Origin: Pseudomonadales bacterium
Lineage (GTDB): Bacteria; Pseudomonadota; Gammaproteobacteria; Pseudomonadales; Azotimanducaceae
Reading direction: 5' to 3'
Length of the DNA stretch: 64,000 bases
Assembly: GCA_019090615.1 (NCBI GenBank)
Contig: JAHRVQ010000021.1
Location: forward strand, 1-64,000
Shown in pieces: positions 1 through 9,739 of this stretch. Each line of letters opens with the position of its first letter. The stretch's first letter is position 1. The notes below the pieces were generated by a model. It saw only the letters and a list, made by a program, of their open reading frames with translations, was not told where the DNA came from and did not search any database. A program made the position numbers and the translations under genes.

Positions 1-81
1 GGCTCTTTATAAAAACCCGCTGAGGGCTCTTTATAAAAACCCGCTGAGGGCTCTTTATAAAAACCCGCTGAGGGCTCTTTA
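1..81. repeat. 24-bp tandem repeat, KEPSA family, 3' of nhaD
   Basis: Three exact copies of a 24-bp unit (1-24, 25-48, 49-72) and a partial fourth copy (73-81) lie directly after the stop codon of the minus-strand nhaD gene. Read on the minus strand in the same frame as nhaD, the unit codes for Lys-Glu-Pro-Ser-Ala-Gly-Phe-Tyr with no stop. The unit matches the 24-bp unit inside aceF (31057-31080) at about 20 of 24 bases by eye. The array runs off the left edge, so its full length is unknown. Confidence 0.9.
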
Positions 82-83
82 CA

Positions 84-1454
84 TCAGCCATTAACAAGGA
101 AATGTGCGTATATAGAGGCGGCGTAGCCAAGCGCAATTGCCCAGCTCCATTTTAAATGACTAAAGAACGTATAATAACCACGTGCCTGGCCCATCAATGC
201 CACACCTGCAGCAGAACCAATCGATAGTAAACTACCGCCCACCCCACAGGTTAAAGTAACCAATAGCCACTGGTAGTTATCCATTTCCGGGTTCATCGTC
301 AAAATAGCGAACATCACGGGAATATTATCCACTATCGCAGACAATACGCCCATCGCGATATTCGCCTGCGTGGCACCCCAGCCATCGTACATATAACTGG
401 ACATAATTTCGAGATAACCGATATAACCCAAACCACCAACACAAAAAATCACCCCAAAGAAAAAGAACAGGGTATCCCATTCTGACTGGGCAACTTTATT
501 AAAAATATTAAAGGTACCAAAATCAGCGTGATCATCTGGCGCTGTCATTTTTATATAGTAAGCATAGAAAAACAGAAATGACATGCCAGTCATCATGCCC
601 ATAAAAGGCGGCAGGTGAAGAAATTGTTTAAAAGAAACAGCAGTGACTATTGTCGTCGCAAACAGCAAACAAATAATAAAAGCACCACGTTTCAACTCCA
701 CATGTTCATTATGTGATTCAGGTGTTTCGTTCGGAATCGCAAAATGCATGATCGCTGCTGGAATGAGGAAATTAACCACGGAAGGTATAAACAATTTAAA
801 AAATTCAAAAAATGTAGCGTGTCCACTTTGCCAGACCATCAGTGTCGTGATATCCCCAAAGGGGCTAAAAGCACCACCTGCATTCGCTGCAACAACAATA
901 TTTACACAGGCTACACCGATAAATTTAGGGCTATTGGCACCCACTGACATAACCACAGCACCCATCAACAGGGCAGTTGTCAAATTGTCCGCAACTGGCG
1001 AAAGGAAAAAAGCAATGATACCTGTGATCCAGAACAACTGCCGATAGTTAAAACCCTTGTTAACCAGCCAGGCGCGCAATGCTTCGAATACATTTCTTTC
1101 TGTCATTGCATTGACGTAGGTCATGGCGACCAATAAAAACAGAAACAGCTCGGCATATTCAATGATGTTGTGGTCCAGCGTTGCCCGCAACGCGGCTTCA
1201 TCCTGACCAGCGCTATTATTTAACAGCACCACGATTATCCAGATAAGCCCAGCAGCCAACATGACGGGTTTCGATTTACGCAGATGGATAAACTCTTCTG
1301 CCATCACAAAGACATAGGCGATAACAAATATCCCTAGCGCTAGCGCCCCCAACCAAGTTGACGTTTGTCCTATTGACCCAGCGTTACCGCTGGTAGCACT
1401 CGCGTAAGCCACATCTGTAACAAACAGGCACAGCAGAGTTAAAATCGTCCTCAT
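84..1454 (-). CDS. nhaD: Na+/H+ antiporter, NhaD type
   Basis: This is a polytopic inner-membrane protein of about 456 residues that resembles the NhaD family of Na+(Li+)/H+ antiporters, which export sodium in exchange for protons. The protein has a cleavable-looking signal sequence (MRTILTLLCLFVTDVAYA) followed by many hydrophobic segments. Conserved-looking stretches include SPVADNLTTALLMGAV, NAGGAFSPFGDITTLMVWQ and SAIVDNIPVMFAIL. The reading frame opens earlier, at 1526, but the start at 1454 puts the signal peptide at the N-terminus and has an AGGAAA upstream, so I prefer it. It is divergent from msrA. The stop codon abuts the KEPSA-type repeat array. An NhaD-type pump fits life in salt water. 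Confidence 0.9.
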   Translation of the reverse strand: MRTILTLLCLFVTDVAYASATSGNAGSIGQTSTWLGALALGIFVIAYVFVMAEEFIHLRKSKPVMLAAGLIWIIVVLLNNSAGQDEAALRATLDHNIIEYAELFLFLLVAMTYVNAMTERNVFEALRAWLVNKGFNYRQLFWITGIIAFFLSPVADNLTTALLMGAVVMSVGANSPKFIGVACVNIVVAANAGGAFSPFGDITTLMVWQSGHATFFEFFKLFIPSVVNFLIPAAIMHFAIPNETPESHNEHVELKRGAFIICLLFATTIVTAVSFKQFLHLPPFMGMMTGMSFLFFYAYYIKMTAPDDHADFGTFNIFNKVAQSEWDTLFFFFGVIFCVGGLGYIGYLEIMSSYMYDGWGATQANIAMGVLSAIVDNIPVMFAILTMNPEMDNYQWLLVTLTCGVGGSLLSIGSAAGVALMGQARGYYTFFSHLKWSWAIALGYAASIYAHFLVNG

Positions 1455-1852
1455 AACAACATTTTTCCTATATAAACTCTCTTTATTATAGCCGCCTAAT
1501 TGACCATTTTCAGCTGAAACCAGCATTCGTCGTCCTCTTTGCCAATAAACTGCCTAAACACCCGTTCCTATTTTCGCGAAACGCCTATAAGAATTAATCA
1601 CAAAAAATAATATGACGGTTGTCGCAAGCAATTGCGGGCTGAATTCTAACAGTTTGCACACAATTATAAGACAGGTACTTTGAATAGCCCTATACTCGCT
1701 CAGAGATTCCTTATACTCTTATACAGGTATACCTGTTAAACGATAGTAACTAACAATTGCAACTAACCATTGCAACTACCAATAATAGTTAACTAACACT
1801 AAAAAACACCTACCAAGCCACCCCTATAAAACTCAGATTAAGGAGCCTCTAG
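1455..1852. other. nhaD-msrA divergent intergenic region with a palindrome
   Basis: These 398 bases separate two divergently transcribed genes and hold no convincing gene. The main visible feature is a perfect 14-bp palindrome, ACAGGTATACCTGT, at 1723-1736, which could be an operator. A ribosome binding site (AAGGAG, about 1841) precedes msrA. Confidence 0.5.
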
Positions 1853-2497
1853 ATGGGATTTTTGAACCGAAGCCCTGCAATGCCCACTCCCGAAAATGCC
1901 CTACCAGGGCGATCCGAAACAATGCCGGTGGCCGAGAAACATTTCGTTAACCAGGCACCTATGATGGCACCTTTTCCTGACAACATGCAGCAAGCCATGT
2001 TTGGCATGGGCTGTTTCTGGGGTGCCGAGCGTAAATTTTGGCAGTTTGAAGGAATCTTTTCTACTGCCGTTGGCTATTCAGCAGGACTGACACCCAATCC
2101 CAGTTACGAAGAAGTATGTTCAGGCCGAACCGGCCACAATGAAGTTGTGCTGGTTATTTTCGATCCCGCAAAGGTCAGCTATAACCAACTGCTGGCACTT
2201 TTCTGGGAAGGCCACAATCCAACCCAGGGCATGCAACAAGGCGGCGATATAGGCACTCAATATCGGTCAGGCATTTACACCTTTAGCAGTGAACAACTGG
2301 CCCTGGCACAAACTAGTCTAAATATCTTTCAGTCCAACCTACAAACTTCAGGCCTGGGCGAAATAACCACAGAAATAATCGCAGCCGATAAATTTTACTA
2401 CGCAGAAGACTACCATCAACAATATCTAGCCAAGGTACCCCACGGCTACTGTGGCTTAGGTGGCACAGGTGTTTGCTATAACCCTGCTGACAAGTAA
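1853..2497 (+). CDS. msrA: Peptide-methionine (S)-S-oxide reductase MsrA
   Basis: MsrA reduces the S-epimer of methionine sulfoxide in free or protein-bound form and protects against oxidants. The catalytic motif GCFWGAE is at residues 53-59, with the nucleophilic Cys54. The C-terminal segment [14 protein letters not shown] supplies recycling cysteines. At 214 residues it has the length of the E. coli-type enzyme, including the N-terminal extension before the catalytic core. An AAGGAGCCTC ribosome binding site lies just upstream of the ATG. The gene stands alone and converges with purC. Confidence 0.96.
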   Translation: MGFLNRSPAMPTPENALPGRSETMPVAEKHFVNQAPMMAPFPDNMQQAMFGMGCFWGAERKFWQFEGIFSTAVGYSAGLTPNPSYEEVCSGRTGHNEVVLVIFDPAKVSYNQLLALFWEGHNPTQGMQQGGDIGTQYRSGIYTFSSEQLALAQTSLNIFQSNLQTSGLGEITTEIIAADKFYYAEDYHQQYLAKVPHGYCGLGGTGVCYNPADK

Positions 2498-2574
2498 TTA
2501 CTGGCTATGAAAACACCTTGAAACAATTATCTTTGCGTTAAAACCGTATGAGGCGAGTTAAGAATAGGCCGTCT

Positions 2575-3483
2575 CTAGTTAGTTAGTTTATCAAATGCCT
2601 CCTGATAACGTATAAGCGTATTTTCGATGACATCATCAGGCAATGAAGGTGCTGGATAGGCTTTATCCCATTGACCAGCACTAACTAGCTTTTCTGTATA
2701 ATTTCGCACGTATTGTTTATCAAAGCTATTTTGCTCGCCGCCCGGCCTCCATTCATCTAACGGCCAAAACCTGGAGCTATCCGGGGTCAACACTTCATCA
2801 ATAACGATGACGTCACCGGTAGCCTGCTCCACACCAAACTCAAACTTTGTATCAGCAATTATAATGCCTCGCTGGCGTGCATAATCTCGCGCAGAACTAT
2901 AGATCTCCAACGATTTGCTGCGGATGGTATGCATCAAATCACGGCCTGCGATATCGCAAGCCTGATCAAAACTTATATTTTCATCATGTCCCTGATCTGC
3001 CTTGGTAGAAGGCGTAAAGATTGGCTGATCGATTTTACTACTGTTTTGCATCCCTTCAGGCAACTCAATACCGCATAATTTGCCGGTTTTTTGATAGTCT
3101 TTCCAGCCACTGCCAGTTAGATAACCACGTACAATACATTCGACAGGCACCACTTTGGTCTTACGACAGATCATAATCCTGCCATCTAGCATTTCTCTTT
3201 GCGCATCATTCAAACCCGAAATATCCTGTGGGTTCATCGACACAAGGTGATGCTTCATTTTTGAAGCAATAAAATCGAACCAGAACTTCGAAATCTGGGT
3301 GAGCATTTTACCTTTACCCGGTATACCATTCCCGAGCACCACATCAAACACACTGACTCTATCGGTGGCAATGATGAGGATTCCTTCACTATTGTCAGCC
3401 AAAGTTAAGTCGTAAAGATCTCGTACTTTACCCTGACGTTTATTAGCTAAAGGTAAATCTGTATAGGTTACAGCTTGGGACAT
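2575..3483 (-). CDS. purC: Phosphoribosylaminoimidazole-succinocarboxamide synthase
   Basis: This is SAICAR synthetase, which joins CAIR and aspartate with ATP in de novo purine synthesis. The N-terminus has the KRQGKVRDLYDL phosphate-binding signature, followed by IATDRVSVFDVVLGNGIPGKG and, near residues 215-245, the DEVLTPDSSRFW motif. The protein has 302 residues, so it belongs to the longer form (as in yeast Ade1) rather than the roughly 237-residue E. coli form. It is monocistronic here and diverges from the HDOD protein gene. Confidence 0.95.
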   Translation of the reverse strand: MSQAVTYTDLPLANKRQGKVRDLYDLTLADNSEGILIIATDRVSVFDVVLGNGIPGKGKMLTQISKFWFDFIASKMKHHLVSMNPQDISGLNDAQREMLDGRIMICRKTKVVPVECIVRGYLTGSGWKDYQKTGKLCGIELPEGMQNSSKIDQPIFTPSTKADQGHDENISFDQACDIAGRDLMHTIRSKSLEIYSSARDYARQRGIIIADTKFEFGVEQATGDVIVIDEVLTPDSSRFWPLDEWRPGGEQNSFDKQYVRNYTEKLVSAGQWDKAYPAPSLPDDVIENTLIRYQEAFDKLTN

Positions 3484-3625
3484 AAATACTGACCACGAAA
3501 AATAAGGTCGCTAGTTTACATAAACAAAAGCGGTAAAAAAACTCACCTTGCAAAAAAAACTGATTCGACCTTCACCGAGATAGCCAGTAGCTAATTTGCC
3601 CTCGGTCTTGTGCCGACTACACTTA

Positions 3626-5065
3626 ATGTTTGAGCAAACTTCCAAACCTGCCTACATGAGCGAACAACACCTACAAAAATGGTTAATGCGGCTTTCTGAA
3701 CAAGAACTCCCAGCATTTGCGCATACTGCGCGTTCGCTGGCCTATGTTTCGCGCAACGAAGACAGCTCAGCTAATGACCTGTCCAATGTTATTCTGCACG
3801 ACAGTGCGATGACCGCACGTATTCTAAGGATTGCCAACAGCTTTCACTACAATCCCACCGGTGGCGCTATCGAAACCGTAAGTTACGCCATCGTCGTGCT
3901 TGGTTTTGAACAAGTTCGCAGCCTTGCACTGACTATTTCTATGATTGACACAGTGCTGGGTGCCGATGCCCAGAGTGAAGTAAAAAGAGAAATGGTTTGT
4001 GCCTATCATGCGGCTATTCAGGCCCAGCGCCTGGCAAAAGTCACCCAACCAGAAAACCTGGAAGCAACCTATATTGGGGCGCTGCTGCACAGGCTTGGCC
4101 CTATTATGTTCTGGTGTTTCCCATTTGGTAAGGGCAAAGCACTACTGCAGGCTTATAAAAATTATCCTGACACAAAACTGGCGGAACGAAAAACACTAGG
4201 TTTTGATCTCGATAGTCTGACCAACCTGCTGGTATCCGAATGGAATTTAAGTGCCATGCTTGAGTCTGCGCTACAGGCCGAATGCCCAGACGTCAGAGAA
4301 AACTCAGCCGTCCAGATCGGTCGTGCAATATCGAACAACCTTACCAATGGCTGGGACTCAGCGGAGATGGGCAAGCAAATCAACCTCGCTGCCGAATTCC
4401 TCGACGTGGAGTTAATAGCAGCGCGTGAGCATGTCTACTCTAGCGCCAGAATTGCTTCTGAAGGCCTTGAGTCATTTGGCTTTCCGGCCACCAAAGGTCT
4501 CATGCCACCTACCGACGAAAAACCCACCGTAGCACCGCCGGTAGTCGATAGTTTCGAACTGGAGCTTCGTATTTTGCGCCAACTAACGCAGATGTTGGCG
4601 CAAAACCTGGATTTAAATCAGGTATTAATGGCAGTACTTGAAGGTATCTATCGAGTACTTAAGATGGACCAGGTAGTCTTCGCCCTAATAGACAAGCGAT
4701 CGAATCAGCTTTGTGTTAAACATATGTTAGGTAAACGCCGCGCTGTAGTCATGAATCCCACTTCAAATGCCTACGGCCTTAGCGAATTTTCGAAAAAAAT
4801 ACTAGAACAAGGCAAACCTACCTGGTGCAACCAGGAGAATACCCGTCATTTTGAGACATCGAAAAATGATTCGTTAATCAAACTACTGGCCGCAGATGAA
4901 TACTTAATCAGCCCAGTTCAATTGAATACGCGGGTAATCGGTTTGGTATATGCCGACCGATACAAAGATCAAACACCCTTTGTTGATGCTAATCTACAAA
5001 GCTTTTCTCATCTATGTAGCCATGCCAGCCTGGCCTTCACCATTCTTTCACAAAACAAAAAATAG
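3626..5065 (+). CDS. HDOD domain and GAF domain signalling protein
   Basis: The N-terminal half (about residues 15-240) matches the HDOD fold: a cyclic-nucleotide-phosphodiesterase-like helical domain lacking the metal-binding HD pair, with the typical ILHDSAMTARILRIANS and VSYAIVVLGFEQVRSLAL segments. The C-terminal third (about 320-475) looks like a GAF sensor domain. HDOD-GAF proteins are signal transducers of mostly unknown partner. The frame opens at a TTG at 3596, but the ATG at 3626 is more likely; a second ATG at 3656 cannot be excluded. The ligand and output are unknown. Confidence 0.82.
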   Translation: MFEQTSKPAYMSEQHLQKWLMRLSEQELPAFAHTARSLAYVSRNEDSSANDLSNVILHDSAMTARILRIANSFHYNPTGGAIETVSYAIVVLGFEQVRSLALTISMIDTVLGADAQSEVKREMVCAYHAAIQAQRLAKVTQPENLEATYIGALLHRLGPIMFWCFPFGKGKALLQAYKNYPDTKLAERKTLGFDLDSLTNLLVSEWNLSAMLESALQAECPDVRENSAVQIGRAISNNLTNGWDSAEMGKQINLAAEFLDVELIAAREHVYSSARIASEGLESFGFPATKGLMPPTDEKPTVAPPVVDSFELELRILRQLTQMLAQNLDLNQVLMAVLEGIYRVLKMDQVVFALIDKRSNQLCVKHMLGKRRAVVMNPTSNAYGLSEFSKKILEQGKPTWCNQENTRHFETSKNDSLIKLLAADEYLISPVQLNTRVIGLVYADRYKDQTPFVDANLQSFSHLCSHASLAFTILSQNKK

Positions 5066-5163
5066 CTAGCCTCCCCCGGGTAGCAGGCCTGATATATAAA
5101 ATACCTGCTATAAAATAACCGCTACAAAAAAAAGAACAAACCAGGCTTAGTAGCAGTCAGGTT

Positions 5164-5637
5164 TTAATCAACCTGCCGGTTATTCCAGCCCTGAACAAAT
5201 GCGTCAATCGTTAGTTCGCCTACGCTGTTATTATTTTCATCATAAAAACGAAATAAAATACCATTATCCGTTTGCATGGAAAGCAGCACAACACCGCCAG
5301 CGGGACCGCCGTTTTCAACATGCGGTAAAGCGTCATTGGTGGCTAGTGCATAGTCTCCTGCTCGGCGAATAATATTCACCGTACTGCCATCAACCTGACG
5401 TTCAGCCAGATGTTGTTCTCCCGATAAAACCAGTGTGGTGGTCGCTGCAACATGATGATGCCGTTCGCAATGTCCGCCATCCGCATGGAAGCGCAGCAGC
5501 ATATCCAGCTTACCACTGGCAAGATCATAGCCAAGCAGACTATAGTCATAATGGATTTTGAATAGATCGTCAGGGTTACCCTTAATCGTTTGCCATTCAA
5601 CCCTGCTAGCATCAAAACTCTCAGTAAATTTCTCCAC
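5164..5637 (-). CDS. Cupin-fold protein
   Basis: This is a 157-residue protein with a single cupin barrel. The first cupin motif is visible as HADGGHCERHHHVAATTTLVLSGE, offering several histidines for a metal, and the second region is GDYALATNDALPHVENGGPAGG. It starts with GTG, supported by an AGGAGC ribosome binding site 6 bases upstream. The gene follows the Cys/Met PLP-enzyme gene after 44 bases on the same strand, so the two are probably co-transcribed. The substrate is not evident. Confidence 0.75.
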   Translation of the reverse strand: MEKFTESFDASRVEWQTIKGNPDDLFKIHYDYSLLGYDLASGKLDMLLRFHADGGHCERHHHVAATTTLVLSGEQHLAERQVDGSTVNIIRRAGDYALATNDALPHVENGGPAGGVVLLSMQTDNGILFRFYDENNNSVGELTIDAFVQGWNNRQVD

Positions 5638-5681
5638 TTTATTGCTCCTGTCAAATCAGCCCTTTGAATCAGCCATCCGCA

Positions 5682-6911
5682 TTATGTTAAGGCCTGTTCA
5701 AAATCTGCCAGTAGGTCATCAATTTCCTCGATGCCAACAGAAAAGCGCACCAATGAATCCACGATACCCATCGATGCTCTGCGTTCTGGGCCCATTTCAT
5801 AATAGATTGAATGTGCCACCGGTATTGCCAAAGAACGAGTATCACCCAGATTACTGGTACAAATAACCAGATCTAAATGATTAATAAAATCAAAACAATC
5901 AATATCATCATTCAATTCAATGCTGAACAAAGCACCGGGTTGCGCAAATAATTTCGCTGCCAGACTATGTTGGGGATGCCCGACCAATCCTGGATAATAA
6001 ACTCGACTGACTTTTTCATGTTGATCCAGATAGGTCGTTAGTTGCTGGGCGTTGCTACAGGCTCGTTGCATCCTTAACGCCAGAGTATCAGAGCCCACCG
6101 ATATATGGTGCGCCGCTTCTGCACTCATGGAGGCACCAAAATCACGCAAACCTTTTTTCTTGATCTGAGTAATTGCCCAGCTGGCAGGGTCACCTTTTTT
6201 ATAATTGTCGTATAGATTGTCAAAGCGAGACCAGTCAAAATTGCCCAATTCGGTGACAGCCCCCCCCAGTGCATTAGCGTGACCACCGATATACTTTGTT
6301 AACGAATTAATTACCAGACTTGCCTTGACACTTTTAGGCCTAAATAAATACGGCGTCGTCATGGTATTATCAACAAAATAAACCAGTTCCTTTAGTTCAC
6401 ACAGATCGCCAATTTTCTCCAAGTCTGCAACCTGGGTGCGCGGGTTAGCAATGGTTTCAACAAATACTAATCGAGTATTTTCCTGGATCGCGGCCTCAAC
6501 CTCTGCAACATCCGTTGCGTCAACAAAGGTGATTTCAATCCCATGGCTAGCAAAGGTATTAAATAAACTGTTGGTATTACCAAATAGATAGCTGGATGAA
6601 ATAAAATGATCACCTTTTCGCAACAACGCAAATAACGTCGTTCCAATCGCTGCCATGCCAGTGGCAAAAGCTGCTGTGGCAATACCCTCTTCCATCAGGC
6701 TGATCTTGTCCTGCAAAGCAGTGACGGTAGGATTAACCTGCCGACCATATGAATAACCCGCCTCGCGGCCCTGAAAAACAGCGGCAAGATCACGCGCATC
6801 ATCATAGGCATAGGTCACTGCCGTATGCACCGGCTTATGAATCGAACCATGTTCGATTACATTACGACGGTCAGAATGAATTATCTTCGAAGTAAATCCT
6901 GGTTTGTTCAT
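5682..6911 (-). CDS. Cys/Met metabolism PLP-dependent enzyme (sulfhydrylase / cystathionine gamma-synthase family)
   Basis: This is a fold-type I PLP enzyme of about 409 residues. It carries the YSYGRQVNPT phosphate-binding motif, the FATGMAAI loop, the VDNTMTTPYLFRP motif and the Schiff-base lysine in NSLTKYIGGH (Lys206 counted from the chosen start). Members act as O-succinylhomoserine or O-acetylhomoserine sulfhydrylases, cystathionine gamma-synthases or gamma-lyases, and the sequence alone does not decide between them. The frame opens at 6938; tandem ATG codons at 6914 and 6911 give the usual family N-terminus. It is first in a probable operon with the cupin gene. Confidence 0.88.
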   Translation of the reverse strand: MNKPGFTSKIIHSDRRNVIEHGSIHKPVHTAVTYAYDDARDLAAVFQGREAGYSYGRQVNPTVTALQDKISLMEEGIATAAFATGMAAIGTTLFALLRKGDHFISSSYLFGNTNSLFNTFASHGIEITFVDATDVAEVEAAIQENTRLVFVETIANPRTQVADLEKIGDLCELKELVYFVDNTMTTPYLFRPKSVKASLVINSLTKYIGGHANALGGAVTELGNFDWSRFDNLYDNYKKGDPASWAITQIKKKGLRDFGASMSAEAAHHISVGSDTLALRMQRACSNAQQLTTYLDQHEKVSRVYYPGLVGHPQHSLAAKLFAQPGALFSIELNDDIDCFDFINHLDLVICTSNLGDTRSLAIPVAHSIYYEMGPERRASMGIVDSLVRFSVGIEEIDDLLADFEQALT

Positions 6912-7327
6912 CATCAATCTCGTAACTATCAATCTCACAAATAATATTCAGGCAAAAAAAAACCCACTCGCTAAAGCAGGTTATATCTACCCGGTTTTAG
7001 CTGAATTTATCCTGCGCCCGCAAGCAGTATTCAAATCGGCGCCGCTAATCAGATCAACTTTCTCACAATTCATCACTAAGCATTTCTGCTAAGCATGGGA
7101 CGAAAGATCAGCGAATATAAGTCTAGTGCCGAGCCCCAACTAAATCAACTTAAGCTTCAAGCGATTACAACAAAAAATCTGCCGATACTGTTAGAATAGC
7201 GCCTTTAAATGGCGTCAGTTATTCACCCAGCGCAACTAGCCATTAGCAAAGGCTGACTATAGCCGTCACTCCCAAGCTGAACGAATCTCAAATTTGGCAC
7301 TGGCCAATAATATCCCATAGGGAAAGT
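6912..7327. other. Intergenic region between divergent genes
   Basis: These 416 bases lie between the PLP-enzyme gene and the M18 aminopeptidase gene. No gene with family signatures was found in it, and short open frames there look random. It must contain both promoters, but I cannot place them firmly. An A-rich tract sits at about 6954-6963. Confidence 0.4.
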
Positions 7328-8653
7328 ATGAATACATCCACGATCAATCAACAATTAATGGCGTTTTTAACCGCCTCTCCAACACCCTTTCACGCCGTCG
7401 CCAATATGAGCATGGAACTTGCCGCGGCAGGCTTCCAGCAGCTAAACGAAACAGATAAGTGGTCCCTGTCAGCAGGAAAATATTTTGTAACACGTAATGA
7501 TTCAGCCATTATCGCCTTTGTGCTGGGCAGTGATGACCCCATTGAAACCGGCCTCCGATTGGTCGGTGCACATACCGACAGCCCCTGTTTACGCGTCAAA
7601 CCGAACCCTGATCAAACCATGAATGGTTATTTAAATTTGGGCGTCGAGGTATATGGTGGCGCGCTTTTAAATCCCTGGTTTGACCGCGACCTATCACTCG
7701 CTGGCAGAGTTACCTACACCAATCAGACGAACAAAATTTGCAATTCGCTGGTCAATTTTAATCGCCCTATAGCAACAATTCCCAGCCTCGCGATTCATCT
7801 TGATCGTGACGCCAATAATAATCGCAGCATCAATCCACAAAAACATATCAAACCCTTATTACTTAGCCAGAACGTCGCGCAGGGAAAAACTCAAAACCCA
7901 GCAGACTCGACCAGCCTGGAACAAATAATAATCAAACAGCTGCATCAAGAACATCAAGATACCGATGTAAACAAGATACTAAGCTATGAGCTTTCTTTTT
8001 ATGACATCAATCCCGCCGCTATGATTGGTGTTAATAATGAGTTTATAGCCAGTGCGCGACTCGACAACCTGCTCAGCTGTTATATAGGTCTCAAGAGCCT
8101 ACTCCAGGCAGACGACAAATTAACCAGCATGCTTGTCTGTTCCGATCATGAGGAAGTGGGCAGCGTTTCCGCTGCAGGAGCACAGGGTACTTTCCTGAAA
8201 GACATTTTGCTACGCATGTTGGCTGACGATGAAAATCGCCTCAGAACGCTGGCCAGGTCAGTGCTGATTTCAACCGACAATGCCCACGGAATACACCCTA
8301 ACTACGCAGATAAGCATGACTCAGCACACGCGCCGTTGCTCAATCAGGGGCCAGTAATAAAAATAAACAGCAATCAAAGATATGCTACGAATAGCCAGAC
8401 AGCGGGCTATTTCCAGGCACTCTGCGATGCCCAGGATATCCCCTGCCAAAAATTTGTGGTCCGATCAGACATGGCCTGCGGCAGCACCATTGGCCCACTA
8501 ACAGCCAGCGAATTAGGCATTCAGACAATTGACGTAGGGGTACCAACCTTTGCCATGCATTCCATCCGCGAATTAGCTGGGAACGAGGATACTGAACACC
8601 TTTTCAGTGCCTTGAAGGCATTTTATAGAGACCCGGCGCCGTTGAGCATTTAG
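7328..8653 (+). CDS. apeB: M18 family metallo-aminopeptidase
   Basis: This is a dinuclear zinc aminopeptidase of the M18 (aspartyl aminopeptidase-like) family, 441 residues, probably cytosolic and active in peptide turnover. Metal-ligand motifs are visible in order: [14 protein letters not shown] near residue 80, ASARLDNL near 240, CSDHEEVGS near 275 and FAMHSIRE near the C-terminus. The catalytic glutamate pair (HEEVGS) is intact. A LysR-family regulator gene follows 60 bases downstream in the same direction, though it need not control this gene. Confidence 0.92.
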   Translation: MNTSTINQQLMAFLTASPTPFHAVANMSMELAAAGFQQLNETDKWSLSAGKYFVTRNDSAIIAFVLGSDDPIETGLRLVGAHTDSPCLRVKPNPDQTMNGYLNLGVEVYGGALLNPWFDRDLSLAGRVTYTNQTNKICNSLVNFNRPIATIPSLAIHLDRDANNNRSINPQKHIKPLLLSQNVAQGKTQNPADSTSLEQIIIKQLHQEHQDTDVNKILSYELSFYDINPAAMIGVNNEFIASARLDNLLSCYIGLKSLLQADDKLTSMLVCSDHEEVGSVSAAGAQGTFLKDILLRMLADDENRLRTLARSVLISTDNAHGIHPNYADKHDSAHAPLLNQGPVIKINSNQRYATNSQTAGYFQALCDAQDIPCQKFVVRSDMACGSTIGPLTASELGIQTIDVGVPTFAMHSIRELAGNEDTEHLFSALKAFYRDPAPLSI

Positions 8654-8713
8654 CGATCATACATATTAATAATCCGCGCCGTCTGGTTCAGGCGATTCCA
8701 ACCGAGAAGCAAA

Positions 8714-9604
8714 ATGCCCATTCATATTGACATCAATGAAATCAGAGTATTTAAAGCCGTCTATGAACAACAGGGCTTTAAAAAAGCGGCAGATACCTTA
8801 TTTGTTACGCAATCAGCTGTGAGTCAAACTATCGCCAACCTGGAACATAAGCTTGATACCCTGTTGCTAGAACGAAACCCCCTTAAATTAACAGAAACAG
8901 GCATCAGATTATTAAATTATGCTGAGGTTGTACTCAATGAAGAGCAATCGGTATTAGACGATATAAATAATATTAAAGAAGGAATTTTTTCAACCCTACA
9001 ACTGGCATTAAATGGCAGCATCAATAATTTGTATGGTAGCAAACTCATAAAAGAATACTGTCGTGATAGTCCGCTAACCAAAATAAAACTTAATATTATG
9101 CCCAGCAGGCAGATCATCACAGCAATCGGGTCCGACCTATGGGAAATCGGTTTTGGCCCATTTCAACAGGAAATGCCAGCTATTTTTGAGACTATACCCC
9201 TCTTCACTGATGACCGAATGTTAATGATCAGTAAAAAACATCCAGATTTTGCCCAGCTCATTGCCGACCCAGACACCATCCTACGCAAGGTGCCTCTTAT
9301 TGTTTCGCATCTGGAAGACCAGGATATGCGACCGGCAATCGACCGCTTGCGGGATTCCTTTGGCTCTATATGGGAAGTAAACGATACCGACTTACGTATT
9401 GACCTAGTATCTAGCGGTTTAGGTATGAGTTTCCTGGATCAACGGCTTATTGCAAGCAACAGCGACTACCAGGATCTGGTCGCCTTGAAAAATTTTGAAT
9501 TTGCAAAAATTCGTCTCCGCTTTGGTATTTTTTATCGCAAAGGCAAACCACTCTCAATGGGCGCCAAACGTTTTATTGAAATCTGCAAGGCATTTAACTT
9601 TTAG
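8714..9604 (+). CDS. LysR-family transcriptional regulator
   Basis: This 296-residue protein has an N-terminal winged helix-turn-helix (about residues 5-65) with the typical LysR pattern FKKAADTLFVTQSAVSQTIANLEHKL. A periplasmic-binding-protein-like effector domain covers about residues 90-295. LysR proteins usually act as tetramers and respond to a small-molecule inducer; neither ligand nor target is evident. Unlike most LysR genes it has no divergently transcribed neighbour, since the upstream M18 peptidase gene runs in the same direction. Confidence 0.93.
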   Translation: MPIHIDINEIRVFKAVYEQQGFKKAADTLFVTQSAVSQTIANLEHKLDTLLLERNPLKLTETGIRLLNYAEVVLNEEQSVLDDINNIKEGIFSTLQLALNGSINNLYGSKLIKEYCRDSPLTKIKLNIMPSRQIITAIGSDLWEIGFGPFQQEMPAIFETIPLFTDDRMLMISKKHPDFAQLIADPDTILRKVPLIVSHLEDQDMRPAIDRLRDSFGSIWEVNDTDLRIDLVSSGLGMSFLDQRLIASNSDYQDLVALKNFEFAKIRLRFGIFYRKGKPLSMGAKRFIEICKAFNF

Positions 9605-9711
9605 CAAAGCGCGAGTATGTGAGTCCCCAGCTTGGTATACTTTCTATACAAGGAAAACCGGCATACAAAATAGTCCTGGATACAGACTGCTTACCAGCCA
9701 TTTGAAATCGT

Positions 9712-9739
9712 AGCTAGTAATATTAGGAGCTAGTAATAT
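9712..9739. repeat. Short direct repeat
   Basis: The 12-bp string AGCTAGTAATAT occurs twice with a period of 16 bases, between the convergent LysR and PilZ genes. It looks like a recent local duplication. Confidence 0.7.

Noticed and set aside
1-81. CRISPR array
   Set aside because: The units are head to tail with no spacers, and they have no hairpin-forming repeat pattern typical of CRISPR.
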